Positions 1 through 8,096 of a DNA stretch of 38,048 bases are shown in pieces. Within the stretch, counting starts at the first letter, position 1; the number at the start of each line of letters is the position of its first letter. The notes beneath the pieces are model-generated. The model was not told the DNA's origin. It saw only the letters and a list, made by a program, of their open reading frames with translations, and searched no databases. Location: the NCBI RefSeq assembly GCF_001424385.1, contig NZ_LMPO01000008.1, positions 414,727 through 452,774 of the forward strand, in the 5' to 3' direction. The translations under genes and the position numbers were made by a program. This DNA comes from Curtobacterium sp. Leaf183. Its GTDB lineage: Bacteria; Actinomycetota; Actinomycetes; Actinomycetales; Microbacteriaceae.

Positions 1-5
1 ACGAC

Positions 6-1415
6 GTGACCGACACCACCGAGACGACCGCCGAGTACCGGATCGAGCACGACACGATGGGCGAGGTCCGCGTGCCGGCCTCGGCGCTCTACCGGGCCCA
101 GACGCAGCGTGCCGTCGAGAACTTCCCGATCTCCGGCACCGGGCTCGAGTCGGCGCAGATCGTCGCCCTCGCCCGGATCAAGCGTGCGGCCGCGGTCGTG
201 AACGGGCAGCTCGGGATCATCGACGGCAGCGTCGCCGACGCGATCCAGCGTGCGGCCGACACGATCATCGCCGGCGAGCACCACGACCAGTTCCCGGTCG
301 ACGTCTACCAGACGGGCAGCGGCACCTCGTCGAACATGAACATGAACGAGGTCCTGGCGACCCTGGCCTCGGACATCGCCGGCGCCCCGGTGCACCCGAA
401 CGACCACGTCAACGCCTCGCAGTCCTCGAACGACGTGTTCCCGACCTCGGTGCACGTGGCCGTGACCGAGGCGCTGATCCGCTCCCTGGTCCCGTCGCTC
501 GAGCACCTGGCCGAAGCGCTCGAGGCAAAGGCGTCGCTGTGGGCCGACGCGGTGAAGTCCGGTCGCACCCACCTGATGGACGCCACCCCGGTCACGCTGG
601 GACAGGAGTTCGGCGGGTACGCGCGGCAGATCCGCCTGGGCATCGAGCGCGTGAACGCGACGCTCCCCCGCGTCGCCGAGGTCCCCCTCGGTGGCACCGC
701 CGTCGGCACCGGCATCAACACCCCGAAGGGCTTCCCCCAGCAGGTCATCGCCCAGCTGGCGAACGACACCGGCCTGCCCGTCACCGAGGCCGTCGACCAC
801 TTCGAGGCCCAGGGTGCACGCGACGCACTGGTCGAGGCGTCCGGCGCGCTCAAGGTGCTCGCGGTCAGCCTCACGAAGATCAACAACGACCTGCGCTGGA
901 TGGGCTCGGGGCCGAACACCGGGCTCGGCGAACTGCACATCCCCGACCTGCAGCCCGGGTCGTCGATCATGCCCGGCAAGGTCAACCCGGTCATCCCCGA
1001 GGCCACGCTCATGGTCGCGGCGCGCGTGATCGGCAACGACGCCACCGTCACCTGGGCCGGCGCCTCCGGTGCGTTCGAGCTCAACGTCGCGATCCCGGTC
1101 ATGGGAACGGCGCTGCTCGAGTCGATCCGCCTGCTGGCGAACAGCTCGCGGGTGCTCGCCGACAAGACCGTCGACGGTCTCCAGGCGAACCTCGAGCGCG
1201 CACGGGCCTTCGCGGAGTCGTCGCCCTCGATCGTCACCCCGCTCAACCGGGTCATCGGCTACGAGGCCGCGGCCAAGGTCGCGAAGTACGCCGTCGCCCA
1301 GGGCGTCACCGTGCGCGAAGCGGTGGTGGCCCTCGGTCACGTCGAGCGCGGCGAGGTGACCGAGGCGCAGCTCGACGAGGCCCTCGACGTCCTGAGCATG
1401 ACGCACCCGAACTGA
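6..1415 (+). CDS. fumC: Class II fumarate hydratase
   Basis: Interconverts fumarate and L-malate in the cytosolic TCA cycle. The 469-aa product has the usual length and order of the fumarase/aspartase superfamily. Visible are the substrate-loop [10 protein letters not shown] (about residues 103-112), [11 protein letters not shown] with the catalytic-type His near 189, and the family signature [11 protein letters not shown] at 318-328 carrying the mobile-loop serine. Aspartase is the main alternative, but the overall sequence reads as fumarase. The GTG at base 6 begins a plausible N-terminus, but only five bases precede it, so neither its ribosome-binding site nor a further upstream start can be judged. 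It is convergent with the PhoH gene; each has its own hairpin in the 227-bp gap. Confidence 0.95.
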   Translation: MTDTTETTAEYRIEHDTMGEVRVPASALYRAQTQRAVENFPISGTGLESAQIVALARIKRAAAVVNGQLGIIDGSVADAIQRAADTIIAGEHHDQFPVDVYQTGSGTSSNMNMNEVLATLASDIAGAPVHPNDHVNASQSSNDVFPTSVHVAVTEALIRSLVPSLEHLAEALEAKASLWADAVKSGRTHLMDATPVTLGQEFGGYARQIRLGIERVNATLPRVAEVPLGGTAVGTGINTPKGFPQQVIAQLANDTGLPVTEAVDHFEAQGARDALVEASGALKVLAVSLTKINNDLRWMGSGPNTGLGELHIPDLQPGSSIMPGKVNPVIPEATLMVAARVIGNDATVTWAGASGAFELNVAIPVMGTALLESIRLLANSSRVLADKTVDGLQANLERARAFAESSPSIVTPLNRVIGYEAAAKVAKYAVAQGVTVREAVVALGHVERGEVTEAQLDEALDVLSMTHPN

Positions 1416-1438
1416 GCCGACACGCGTCGCCGCCACAC

Positions 1439-1486
1439 GACGGACGGGAGGCCCGGTGCCAGCTGGCACCGGGCCTCCCGTCCGTC
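1439..1486 (+). terminator. 48-bp perfect palindrome, fumC terminator (repeat copy A)
   Basis: Every base pairs about the centre at 1462/1463, giving a 24-bp arm with no loop; arm core GACGGACGGGAGGCCCGG. It begins 23 bp after the fumC stop and lacks a T-tract, as many actinobacterial terminators do. The whole 48 bp recurs unchanged at 31341-31388, and related palindromes occur four more times in the window. Confidence 0.8.
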
Positions 1487-1532
1487 CCGGCGTCCCCACG
1501 GCGGCCGGCGCGTTCTGGTGGCGCACAACGGG

Positions 1533-1572
1533 AACCGCCTCGAACCACGGAAGTCCCTGGTTCGAGGCGGTT
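1533..1572 (-). terminator. Hairpin downstream of the PhoH gene
   Basis: A 15-bp perfect stem (1533-1547 with 1558-1572) with a 10-nt loop lies 70 bp past the phoH stop. It is flanked by AA and TT at the stem ends, so it could also act on the plus strand. A second strong structure, a 20-bp GC-only palindrome at 1617-1636, sits right next to the phoH stop. Confidence 0.65.
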
Positions 1573-1642
1573 TCTGTTGCGCGGATTCGGCTCGCACCAG
1601 CCGCGGCGGCCGGGCGGCGGCGGCCGCGGCCGCCGCGGCGCG

Positions 1643-3016
1643 CTACGCCAGGTCGGGCGAGTCCAGCATCTCGGTCACGAGCGCGGCGATCGCCGACCGC
1701 TCGGACCGTGTCAGCGTGACGTGCGCGAACAGCGGGTGGCCCTTGAGCCGCTCGATGACCGAGGCGACGCCGTCGTGCCGACCGACCCGCAGGTTGTCGC
1801 GCTGGGCGACGTCGTGGGTGAGCACGACCCGCGAGTTCTGCCCGATCCGGGACAGCATCGTGAGCAGGACGTTGCGCTCGAGGGACTGCGCCTCGTCGAC
1901 GATCACGAAGGCGTCGTGCAACGACCGCCCACGGATGTGGGTGAGCGGCAGGACCTCGAGCATGCCGCGCTCGACGACCTCGTCGAGCACGTTGTCCGAC
2001 ACCAGCGCGCCGAGGGTGTCGTAGACCGCCTGCGCCCAGGGGTTCATCTTCTCGCTGGCGTCACCCGGCAGGAACCCGAGCTCCTGGCCACCGACGGCGT
2101 ACAGCGGCCGGAAGACCATGATCTTCTTGTGCTGCTGCCGCTCGAGGACGGCTTCGAGTCCGGCGCACAGTGCCAACGCCGACTTGCCCGTGCCGGCGCT
2201 GCCACCGAGCGAGACGATGCCGATCGCCGGGTCGAGCAGCGCGTCGATCGCGAGCCGCTGTTCGGCGGACCGTCCGCGGAGGCCGAAGACCTCGCGGTCG
2301 CCCCGCACCAGACCCACGGACCCGGCGGCGTGCACGCGACCGAGCGCCGACCCGCGCTCGGAGTGGATGACGACGCCGGTGTTCACCGGGACGCCGGCCA
2401 ACTGCGAGGAGGCGACCTCCTCGTGCTCGTACAGGTCGGCCATCTGCTCGCCCGACACCTGCAGGTCCGTGATGCCCGTGTAGCCGGAGTCGACCGCGAG
2501 TTCGGCGCGGTACTCCTCGGCAGCGAGACCGACCGACGCCGCCTTGACGCGCAGCGGGAGGTCCTTGGAGACGACGACCACGTCCAGGCCGTCGTTCGCC
2601 AGGTTCATGGCGACGGCCAGGATGCGCGAGTCGTTGTCGCCGAGCTGCAGGCCGGACGGCAGCACCGACTGGTTGGAGTGGTTGAGCTCGACCCGGAGCG
2701 AGCCGCCGTCGCCGACCGCGACCGGGAAGTCGAGGCGCTCGTGCTCGATGCGGAGTTCGTCGAGGATGCGCAGGGCCTGTCGGGCGAAGTACCCGATCTC
2801 GGGGTCGTTGCGCTTGGACTCGAGCTCGCTGACGACCACGACGGGGAGCACCACGGCGTGTTCGTCGAAGCGGAACAGGGCCCGCGGATCGCTCAGCAGC
2901 ACCGAGGTGTCCAGCACGTAGGTGCGCTGGGCGGTGCCGGTCGACCGCGCGGCCGAAGCCGAGGTCGACGCTGCTGACGAGGTTCCGTGGGAGACGTTCT
3001 GAGAGGTCACGACCAC
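1643..3016 (-). CDS. PIN domain + PhoH-type ATPase
   Basis: Two-domain protein of 457 aa, close to the family's usual length. An N-terminal PIN nuclease domain (about 32-155) shows YVLDTSVLL and the acidic residues SELESKRND and [10 protein letters not shown]-terminal PhoH NTPase domain shows Walker A GSAGTGKS at 272-279 and Walker B FVIVDEAQ at 370-377. Family members (PhoH2/YlaK type) are linked to RNA unwinding and cleavage; the physiological substrate is unsettled. The GTG at 3016 is the first start. A second in-frame GTG at 3010 has a better-spaced GGATGGAG and may be the true one. Upstream 3017-3210 carries no clear promoter; a 7-bp hairpin lies at 3102-3120. Confidence 0.9.
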   Translation of the reverse strand: MVVTSQNVSHGTSSAASTSASAARSTGTAQRTYVLDTSVLLSDPRALFRFDEHAVVLPVVVVSELESKRNDPEIGYFARQALRILDELRIEHERLDFPVAVGDGGSLRVELNHSNQSVLPSGLQLGDNDSRILAVAMNLANDGLDVVVVSKDLPLRVKAASVGLAAEEYRAELAVDSGYTGITDLQVSGEQMADLYEHEEVASSQLAGVPVNTGVVIHSERGSALGRVHAAGSVGLVRGDREVFGLRGRSAEQRLAIDALLDPAIGIVSLGGSAGTGKSALALCAGLEAVLERQQHKKIMVFRPLYAVGGQELGFLPGDASEKMNPWAQAVYDTLGALVSDNVLDEVVERGMLEVLPLTHIRGRSLHDAFVIVDEAQSLERNVLLTMLSRIGQNSRVVLTHDVAQRDNLRVGRHDGVASVIERLKGHPLFAHVTLTRSERSAIAALVTEMLDSPDLA

Positions 3017-3211
3017 TCCATCCCCGGGCCGCGACGGGCCCGGTCCTTGTCCTCGACACGGCCACGGAGCGGGTCCCGAAGCACCGACTGTGGCCGCTTC
3101 GATCGGGCGCGGTGCCCGATGTGGTCAAGCTACGTCGGCCCACCGACAGGTGGGCAGCGACACGCGGATTCCTCGGTTACGGTCGCGTGAACGGGACCTG
3201 AGCGCCCGGCG

Positions 3212-3251
3212 GACGGGAGGCCCCGTGCCGGTCCGCCACGGCCCTCCCGTC
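3212..3251 (-). terminator. Imperfect palindrome, aminotransferase terminator (repeat copy B)
   Basis: GACGGGAGG (3212-3220) pairs with its complement at 3243-3251, and an inner CCGTG/CACGG pair (3223-3227/3237-3241) is separated by a small bulge. This is the most degenerate copy of the 48-bp family. It lies 52 bp beyond the aminotransferase stop, between two co-directional genes, which fits a terminator. Confidence 0.65.
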
Positions 3252-3302
3252 GAGCGTGTGCTCGCGTCCAGGGCCCGTCGACGGCGGCCCGGCTCGCGCG
3301 CT

Positions 3303-4424
3303 TCAGAAGGACGTGGCGTACGAGATGCAGGCGTCGCGGAACATGTCGAGCGTCTCGTCCGTGGTCGACGCGAACACCGACACCCGGACGGTCCCGAGGC
3401 GGGTGCTCGTCGTCACCCCGTGGTTGTGCAGCGCGGCAGACAGTGCGGTCAGCCGTCCCTCGGACGGGCGCAGCACGACGATGCCCGCGCGCTCGGCGGG
3501 GTCGCGGCTCGACTCGACCTCGAGCCCGAACTCGTCGGCGATCGCGAAGACCCGCTCGACGCGGTCGGTCACTCGCTCCTGGACCGCAGCGACCCCGACC
3601 GCGGTCAGGCGTTCGAGGGCGACCGCCATCCGCGCCTGGGCGACCGGGTCGATCCGGGTCATGGTGAACCCCGCGGCGCCGGGCTTGACCGAGGGGACCT
3701 CGACGGGCCACCCCGTCGTGCCGTGCGGCCCCGACAGTGCCGGGCGCAGACGGTCGAGCGCACGGTCGCTGAACGAGACGAACCCCGTGCCCCAGCCCGC
3801 GTGCAGCCACTTCTGCCCGCCCGTCGCCACGACGTCCGCCGCTTCGTAGGGAGCGTCCACCACGCCGAAGCCCTGGATGGCGTCGACGATCAGCAGCCGG
3901 TCACCGACGGCCTCGCGCATCGCCGCCAGGTCGGTCAGGTACCCGGTCCGCCAGTCGACCAGCGAGACGGCGACGGCGGTGACCTCGTCGCCGGCTCCCT
4001 CGAGCCGTTCACGGACGAGCGACGGTGTCACCCAACCGGCACCCGACTCGATGACGACGGGACGCACGCGGCCACCGGTCGCCGAGGCCGCGCTGGCCAG
4101 TGCGAGCGGCATCGACGGGTAGTCATCGGCGGCGACGAGCACGCCACCGGTGATCCCGAACGCGGTGTGCAGCAGCCCGGGCGTCGTCGCGGTCTGCGAG
4201 ACGACCTGGTCCTCGCGCCGGCCGACCAGCCGGGCGGCGACGGCCCGGACCCGGGCGTCCTGCTCGTCGAGCGTGTCCATCGCGCCGAACCGCATGTGCG
4301 CCTGGATGGTCCCGAGGACGCGCTGTTCCTCGAGCACGGCGGTCTGGACCGGGCCGAACGCCGCGTGGTCGAGGTAGCCGGGGTCCTCGGCGAAGCCGGC
4401 CGCGTACTCGTCGATCGTGGTCAC
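3303..4424 (-). CDS. Class V PLP-dependent aminotransferase family protein
   Basis: A 373-aa fold-type I PLP enzyme of the class V (NifS/isopenicillin-N-epimerase-like) group. LLIVDAIQGFG supplies the aspartate that contacts the PLP ring nitrogen, and ATGGQKWLHAGWG supplies the Schiff-base lysine. The sequence does not fix the substrate: there is no clear cysteine-desulfurase loop, and kynureninase or selenocysteine lyase roles cannot be assigned. The open frame extends to 4517, but GTG at 4424 is preferred: AAAGG (4433-4437) lies 8 nt upstream and the protein then begins at the conserved TIDEYAAGF stretch. A TAGTCT box at 4459-4464 (minus) may be its -10. It is monocistronic, with copy B downstream. 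Confidence 0.85.
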   Translation of the reverse strand: MTTIDEYAAGFAEDPGYLDHAAFGPVQTAVLEEQRVLGTIQAHMRFGAMDTLDEQDARVRAVAARLVGRREDQVVSQTATTPGLLHTAFGITGGVLVAADDYPSMPLALASAASATGGRVRPVVIESGAGWVTPSLVRERLEGAGDEVTAVAVSLVDWRTGYLTDLAAMREAVGDRLLIVDAIQGFGVVDAPYEAADVVATGGQKWLHAGWGTGFVSFSDRALDRLRPALSGPHGTTGWPVEVPSVKPGAAGFTMTRIDPVAQARMAVALERLTAVGVAAVQERVTDRVERVFAIADEFGLEVESSRDPAERAGIVVLRPSEGRLTALSAALHNHGVTTSTRLGTVRVSVFASTTDETLDMFRDACISYATSF

Positions 4425-4581
4425 AGGGCGCACCTTTCGGGGGAACTTGAACCCTGAGAGACTACTGGGACGCCTTGGACCGGGCGACTCCCACGCCGCT
4501 GCGCGCACTCGGAGCACCGCGGACCGCCGAAGCAGCTCCGCCGACGCGGTCAGCCGCCGTCGCGGTCAGCCGTCGGCGCGG

Positions 4582-5367
4582 TCAGCCGCCGAACCGACGC
4601 GACCGCAGCCCGAAGTCACGGACCGCGCGCAGGAAGTCGACCTCGCGCAGGTCGGGGTAGAAGGCCTCCACGAAGTAGAACTCGCTGTGCGCGCTCTGCC
4701 ACAGCAGGAAGTCGGACAGGCGCTGCTCGCCCGACGTCCGGATCATCAGGTCCGGGTCGGGCTGCCCCTGCGTGTAGAGGTGGTCGCCGATGAGCTCGGG
4801 CGTCAGGACCTCGGCCAGGGTGTCGAGCGTGCCGCCGTCCTCGCCGTGTGCGCGGACGATGCTGCGCATGGCGTCGGCGATCTCGCGGCGCCCGCCGTAC
4901 CCGACCGCCAGGTTGATGTGCAGCCCCGTGTGGTCGGCGCTGCGGGCCTCGGCGTCGGTGAGGGCGCGGACCAGGTCGTCGGGGAGGCCGTCGTTCGACC
5001 CGACGTGCTGCACCCGCCACGAGCGGTGGTGGGACAGCCGGTCGGCGAGCGCGGCGATGATGTCGATGAGCTGCTCGAGCTCGTCGCCACCGCGGCCCTT
5101 GAGGTTGTCCGCCGACAGCAGGTACAGCGTGACGACCTGCACGCCGAGGTCGTCGCACCAGGACAGGAACTCGGGGATCTTCGCAGCGCCGGCGCGGTGC
5201 CCGTGCGCGGCGGTCTCGAGGCCGAGTTGCTTCGCCCACCGACGGTTGCCGTCCACGATCATCGCGACGTGCTTCGGCTTCGGGGCGTTCTCGATCTCCT
5301 TGCGGATCCGCTGCTGGTACGCGCGGTAGAGGATCCCGCGTCCTGCCCATCCCAGCCTGCCCGTCAC
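4582..5367 (-). CDS. cis-Prenyl transferase (isoprenyl diphosphate synthase)
   Basis: A 261-aa member of the UppS family, which condenses isopentenyl diphosphate onto allylic diphosphates in Z geometry for the lipid carrier of cell-wall synthesis. HVAMIVDGNRRWAK (33-46) carries the Mg-binding Asp39, and the C-terminal DLMIRTSGEQRLSDFLLWQ and EFYFVEAFYPD are standard. The second motif reads TLYLLSADNLKGR rather than the TLYAFSTENW of long-chain enzymes. That resembles actinobacterial short-chain Z-farnesyl diphosphate synthases, so a C15 product is possible (inference). The frame extends to 5430, but GTG 5367 is chosen because TACGCT sits exactly 6 nt upstream, the leaderless pattern. Confidence 0.88.
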   Translation of the reverse strand: MTGRLGWAGRGILYRAYQQRIRKEIENAPKPKHVAMIVDGNRRWAKQLGLETAAHGHRAGAAKIPEFLSWCDDLGVQVVTLYLLSADNLKGRGGDELEQLIDIIAALADRLSHHRSWRVQHVGSNDGLPDDLVRALTDAEARSADHTGLHINLAVGYGGRREIADAMRSIVRAHGEDGGTLDTLAEVLTPELIGDHLYTQGQPDPDLMIRTSGEQRLSDFLLWQSAHSEFYFVEAFYPDLREVDFLRAVRDFGLRSRRFGG

Positions 5368-5373
5368 GCGACG

Positions 5374-5379
5374 AGCGTA
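5374..5379 (-). promoter_or_regulatory. -10 box, leaderless prenyl transferase promoter
   Basis: TACGCT on the minus strand, 6 nt before the GTG at 5367. Transcription would start at or next to the start codon. No convincing -35 is visible. Confidence 0.5.
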
Positions 5380-5429
5380 GTGCACCGGGCCTCGGTGCGG
5401 ACTCCCAGCAGAGCAGCGTCCGGCCGCCA

Positions 5430-5435
5430 TATCGT
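5430..5435 (+). promoter_or_regulatory. -10 box, leaderless hemolysin III promoter
   Basis: TATCGT, 6 nt before ATG 5442. It is divergent from the prenyl transferase -10 box about 50 bp away. There is no Shine-Dalgarno sequence in the gap. Confidence 0.55.
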
Positions 5436-5441
5436 CGGGGC

Positions 5442-6146
5442 ATGCAGCACGACCGGGACCCCCAGACCCTGCCCCACGTCCCGTTCACCGAAGCAGCATC
5501 GACGTCCACCGACGACCGTCCGGCCTGGCGCGGCTGGATCCACCTCGGCACGTTCCCGTTCGCGCTGGCGATGGGCATCGTGCTCGTGACGCTGGCGGCG
5601 ACCCCCGCGGCGAAGGGGGCTTCCGCCGTCTTCATGGCGACCTCGCTCGTCATGTTCGGTGTCTCGGCGACGTACCACCGGTTCCCGTGGGGCCCGGTGG
5701 TCAAGCGGGTGCTCAAGCGCATCGACCACACGAACATCTTCCTGCTCATCGCCGGCACCTACACACCCGTCGCGGTCTGCGCCCTGCCCCACACGCTCAT
5801 GGTCGTGGTGCTGTGGGTGATGTGGGGCGGCGCCCTGCTCGGCATCGCGTTCCGGGTGTTCTGGATCAACGCCCCGCGATGGCTCTACGTGCCGCTCTAC
5901 CTGGCACTCGGGTGTGCGGCGCTCGGCATCCTGCCGCAGCTCTTCGCCGCGAGCGTCCCGATGACCGTGCTCGTGCTCGCCGGCGGGCTGGCGTACGTCA
6001 TCGGCGCGGTCGTCTACGGCTTCAAGTGGCCGAACCCCTCGGCGACGGTCTTCGGGTTCCACGAGGTCTTCCACGCCCTGACCGTCGTGGCATTCGCGGC
6101 GCAGTGGGCCGGCATCCTGCTGGTCGCGATCGACCCGGTCCGCTGA
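5442..6146 (+). CDS. Hemolysin III / PAQR-family membrane protein
   Basis: A 234-aa integral membrane protein with about seven hydrophobic segments and a short cytosolic N-terminus. Metal-site residues of the PAQR/HlyIII superfamily are present: SATYHRF (75-81, His79), the conserved RIDHTNIFLLIAGTYTP, and the C-terminal HEVFHALTV (His207 and His211). Bacterial members (TrhA-like) have been tied to membrane homeostasis; the name hemolysin is historical and haemolytic activity should not be assumed. The start fits a leaderless message. It is monocistronic and convergent with the small membrane-protein gene, with two palindromes between them. Confidence 0.9.
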   Translation: MQHDRDPQTLPHVPFTEAASTSTDDRPAWRGWIHLGTFPFALAMGIVLVTLAATPAAKGASAVFMATSLVMFGVSATYHRFPWGPVVKRVLKRIDHTNIFLLIAGTYTPVAVCALPHTLMVVVLWVMWGGALLGIAFRVFWINAPRWLYVPLYLALGCAALGILPQLFAASVPMTVLVLAGGLAYVIGAVVYGFKWPNPSATVFGFHEVFHALTVVAFAAQWAGILLVAIDPVR

Positions 6147-6182
6147 CCGACCGCGCGCGATCTGACCCATCACGCCCGCTAT

Positions 6183-6245
6183 GGGATGTCGATCCGCGCG
6201 TGGTTGGCCGGAAGATCCGGCCAACCATGCACGATTCGACCCCCT
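6183..6245. repeat. Imperfect 63-bp palindrome downstream of hemolysin III gene
   Basis: Perfect inner stem TGGTTGGCCGGA (6201-6212) with 6216-6227 around a 3-nt loop. Pairing then continues outward with a few mismatches, including GTCGA (6188-6192) with TCGAC (6236-6240), as far as 6183/6245. It follows the hlyIII stop by about 36 bp and may be its real terminator. Its sequence is unrelated to the 48-bp palindrome family next to it. Confidence 0.6.
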
Positions 6246-6278
6246 CCGCGGGAGAGCACACCTCGCGGGCGCACGACA

Positions 6279-6326
6279 GACGGACGGGAGGCCCGTGGCG
6301 GCATCGCCACGGGCCTCCCGTCCGTC
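6279..6326. terminator. 48-bp palindrome with GCAT loop (repeat copy C)
   Basis: A 22-bp perfect stem (6279-6300 with 6305-6326) closes a 4-nt loop. The outer arm GACGGACGGGAGGCCCG is the same as in copies A and E, and the inner arm differs. It lies 10 bp past the stop of the minus-strand 94-aa gene and between convergent genes, so it can serve both. Confidence 0.8.
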
Positions 6327-6336
6327 CTGTGCGCAG

Positions 6337-6621
6337 CTACCCGCGCTCGGTGTCGTCGCCGACGTCGGCGCGGCCCGGCTCCGCCGGTCCGTCGGCCGGG
6401 TACTCGCCCCGTGCCTCGGCTTCGAGCCGGTCGCGGATCTCGGCGCGGTAGCGCGTGCGGCGGATGCGCCGGGTCATGTCGACGACCAGCAGGATCGTGA
6501 CGACGGCGACCAGGGCGATCGCGATGAAGCCGACCACGCCCGGGGTGACGTCGACGTCCGGCACCGTGGAGGTCGGGCTGGGGCTCGGGGTGGCGGCGAG
6601 CACCGCTGCGATGAGACTCAC
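6337..6621 (-). CDS. Small single-pass membrane protein downstream of mca
   Basis: A 94-aa protein with no recognised domain. It has a short N-terminus, a Ser/Pro/Thr stretch, one strong transmembrane segment (about 27-49: TPGVVGFIAIALVAVVTILL within it), then a basic MTRRIRRTRYR that should face the cytosol, and an acidic Gly/Glu/Asp-rich tail. The GTG start at 6621 shares bases with the mca stop (GTGA overlap), so the two are translationally coupled and probably made together. Similar small proteins follow mca in actinobacterial relatives as far as I recall; the function is unknown. Confidence 0.75.
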   Translation of the reverse strand: MSLIAAVLAATPSPSPTSTVPDVDVTPGVVGFIAIALVAVVTILLVVDMTRRIRRTRYRAEIRDRLEAEARGEYPADGPAEPGRADVGDDTERG

Positions 6622-7508
6622 GCCTTGTCGTCCTGTTCCGGCGGGATGCCCGTGAAGAGATCGGACTCCGGCACCTCGGTGGGCACGCGGGCGTCGACCA
6701 GCTGGTAGTCCTCGGTCGGCCACAGCGTGGCGGCGAGGTCGTTCGGCAGGTGGAAGAAGGCACTGTCCGGCGGCACCTGGCTGGCGTGGGCACGGAGGGC
6801 GGCATCGCGCGCGTCGAAGTACTCGTGCACGTCGACGTGCGTCGTGGACAGGTCGGGACGGTCGGCGAACCGCTCGACCCACTCGCCCAGCTGTGCGACG
6901 GCCGGGCTGTCCGGCTCGCGTTCCTGCAGCGCCTGGAAGATCGTGCGGAAGCGGACCGGGTTCATCGTGCGCTCGTAGTAGAGCTTCGCGATCTGCCACG
7001 GTTCGCCCGCGTCCGGGTACTTCGTCGGGTCGCCGGCGTCCCGCCAGGCCGCCATCGAGACCTCGTGCGTGCGGATGTGGTCCGGGTGCGGGTAGCCGCC
7101 GTTCTCGTCGTAGGTGACGAGCACGTGCGGACGGAACCGGCGGACGACCCGGACGAGCGCCTCGGTGGAGTACTCGAGCGGCACCGTCGAGAACGTGCCC
7201 GGGCGGACCGTCTCCCCCTTGTCGGCGTCGGGCAGCCCGGAGTCGTGGTACCCGAGCCAGACGTGCTGGATGCCCATCGCCGCCTGTGCCGCGGCCATCT
7301 CGCCGCGACGGAAGCCGGCCATGTCACGGTGCGCGCGGCTGGTGGCGGGTTCGCCGAGCTGGTCGTTGAGGATGTCGCCCGCTTCGCCGCCCGTGCAGGA
7401 GACCACGAGCACCTGGTTGCCCTCGGCCACGTACTTCGCCGCGGTGGCCGCTCCCTTGCTCGACTCGTCGTCGGGGTGGGCGTGCACGGCCATCAGGCGG
7501 TAGGCCAC
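6618..7508 (-). CDS. mca: Mycothiol S-conjugate amidase
   Basis: Zinc amidase of the PIG-L/LmbE family that cleaves mycothiol conjugates, releasing mercapturic acids for export and GlcN-Ins for recycling, so it belongs to actinobacterial thiol detoxification. The 296-aa length is typical. AHPDDE at 10-15 gives the metal-binding His-Asp-Asp triad and GYPHPDHIRTHE gives the later histidines. The sister enzyme MshB shares these motifs; the position beside DUF4307 and greA is the usual one for mca. GTG 7508 is preceded by GAGGA with 7-nt spacing. The divergent DUF4307 start is only 34 bp away, so regulatory sequence is compressed. Confidence 0.92.
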   Translation of the reverse strand: MAYRLMAVHAHPDDESSKGAATAAKYVAEGNQVLVVSCTGGEAGDILNDQLGEPATSRAHRDMAGFRRGEMAAAQAAMGIQHVWLGYHDSGLPDADKGETVRPGTFSTVPLEYSTEALVRVVRRFRPHVLVTYDENGGYPHPDHIRTHEVSMAAWRDAGDPTKYPDAGEPWQIAKLYYERTMNPVRFRTIFQALQEREPDSPAVAQLGEWVERFADRPDLSTTHVDVHEYFDARDAALRAHASQVPPDSAFFHLPNDLAATLWPTEDYQLVDARVPTEVPESDLFTGIPPEQDDKA

Positions 7509-7542
7509 GGATGTTCCTCACTGCTGGCGAACGGGGACCCGG

Positions 7543-8022
7543 GTGGACACGCAAGCACGTGAACTACCCTGGGACCAGGATATCCACCCCGGGAGCCCCC
7601 AACTGTCCGAACACCCCACGCCCAGCGCCACCACCACCCTCGACGACCGCTACGGCCGCACCCCGGGCCGGTCGCGTCGGACCCGGCTGGTCGCGATCCT
7701 CGTCGCGGCCGCGATCGTGGTGGTCTTCGGCGCCTGGGTGATCTGGGCCGGCCCCGGCCAGACCTCGCACGGCATCGACTCCGACGACGTCGGGTACAAG
7801 ATCGTCTCCGAGCACCGCGCCACCGTCGACTCGCAGGTGTCGGTCGACCCCGGCCAGACCATGAAGTGCGCCGTCCAGGTGCTCGACAAGTCGTACACGA
7901 TCGTCGGGTGGAAGGTCGTCACGCTGCCTCCGGCAACCGAGCGCACGCGGTCGATCACGACCACCGTCAACACGACGACACGCGGCGTGACCGGCTTGAT
8001 CCACACCTGCTGGGTTCCCTAG
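7543..8022 (+). CDS. DUF4307 domain-containing membrane protein
   Basis: A protein of up to 159 aa. It has an N-terminal region with the characteristic LDDRYGRTPG, a basic RSRRTR, one transmembrane helix (about 49-69) and an extracytoplasmic domain. That domain has a pair of cysteines (MKCAVQVL and HTCWVP) that could form a disulfide. The family is actinobacterial, has no known function and sits beside mca and greA, as here. The start is uncertain: GTG 7543 gives the longest frame, but homologues tend to begin closer to DDRYGR. The stop at 8022 overlaps a probable greA promoter. Confidence 0.82.
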   Translation: MDTQARELPWDQDIHPGSPQLSEHPTPSATTTLDDRYGRTPGRSRRTRLVAILVAAAIVVVFGAWVIWAGPGQTSHGIDSDDVGYKIVSEHRATVDSQVSVDPGQTMKCAVQVLDKSYTIVGWKVVTLPPATERTRSITTTVNTTTRGVTGLIHTCWVP

Positions 8023-8025
8023 ACT
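7996..8025 (+). promoter_or_regulatory. Probable greA promoter
   Basis: TTGATC (7996-8001), an 18-bp spacer and TAGACT (8020-8025), placed over the end of the DUF4307 frame. Predicted transcription start is about 8032, leaving a leader of about 65 nt before the greA ATG at 8097. This is one of the better two-box promoters in the window. Confidence 0.55.
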
Positions 8026-8040
8026 GCCCTGATTCGCCTG

Positions 8041-8074
8041 ACGAGATCGACCGCTCCGGTCGGTCTCGTTCTTT
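8041..8074 (+). terminator. Terminator-like hairpin inside the greA leader
   Basis: A 13-bp stem (8041-8053 with 8057-8069, one G-T pair) closes a CTC loop and is followed by TTCTTTC. It is 18 bp after the DUF4307 stop, so it can end that transcript. It also lies downstream of the greA promoter candidate, so it could act as an attenuator for greA. Confidence 0.65.
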
Positions 8075-8096
8075 CATGGCCGAAGGGATGACCATC

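Noticed and set aside
539..2977. 812-codon open frame on the plus strand
   Set aside because: It overlaps fumC and lies antisense to the PhoH gene. Composition is Arg/Asp/Gly-rich, without domains or a ribosome site; it is a GC-rich shadow frame.
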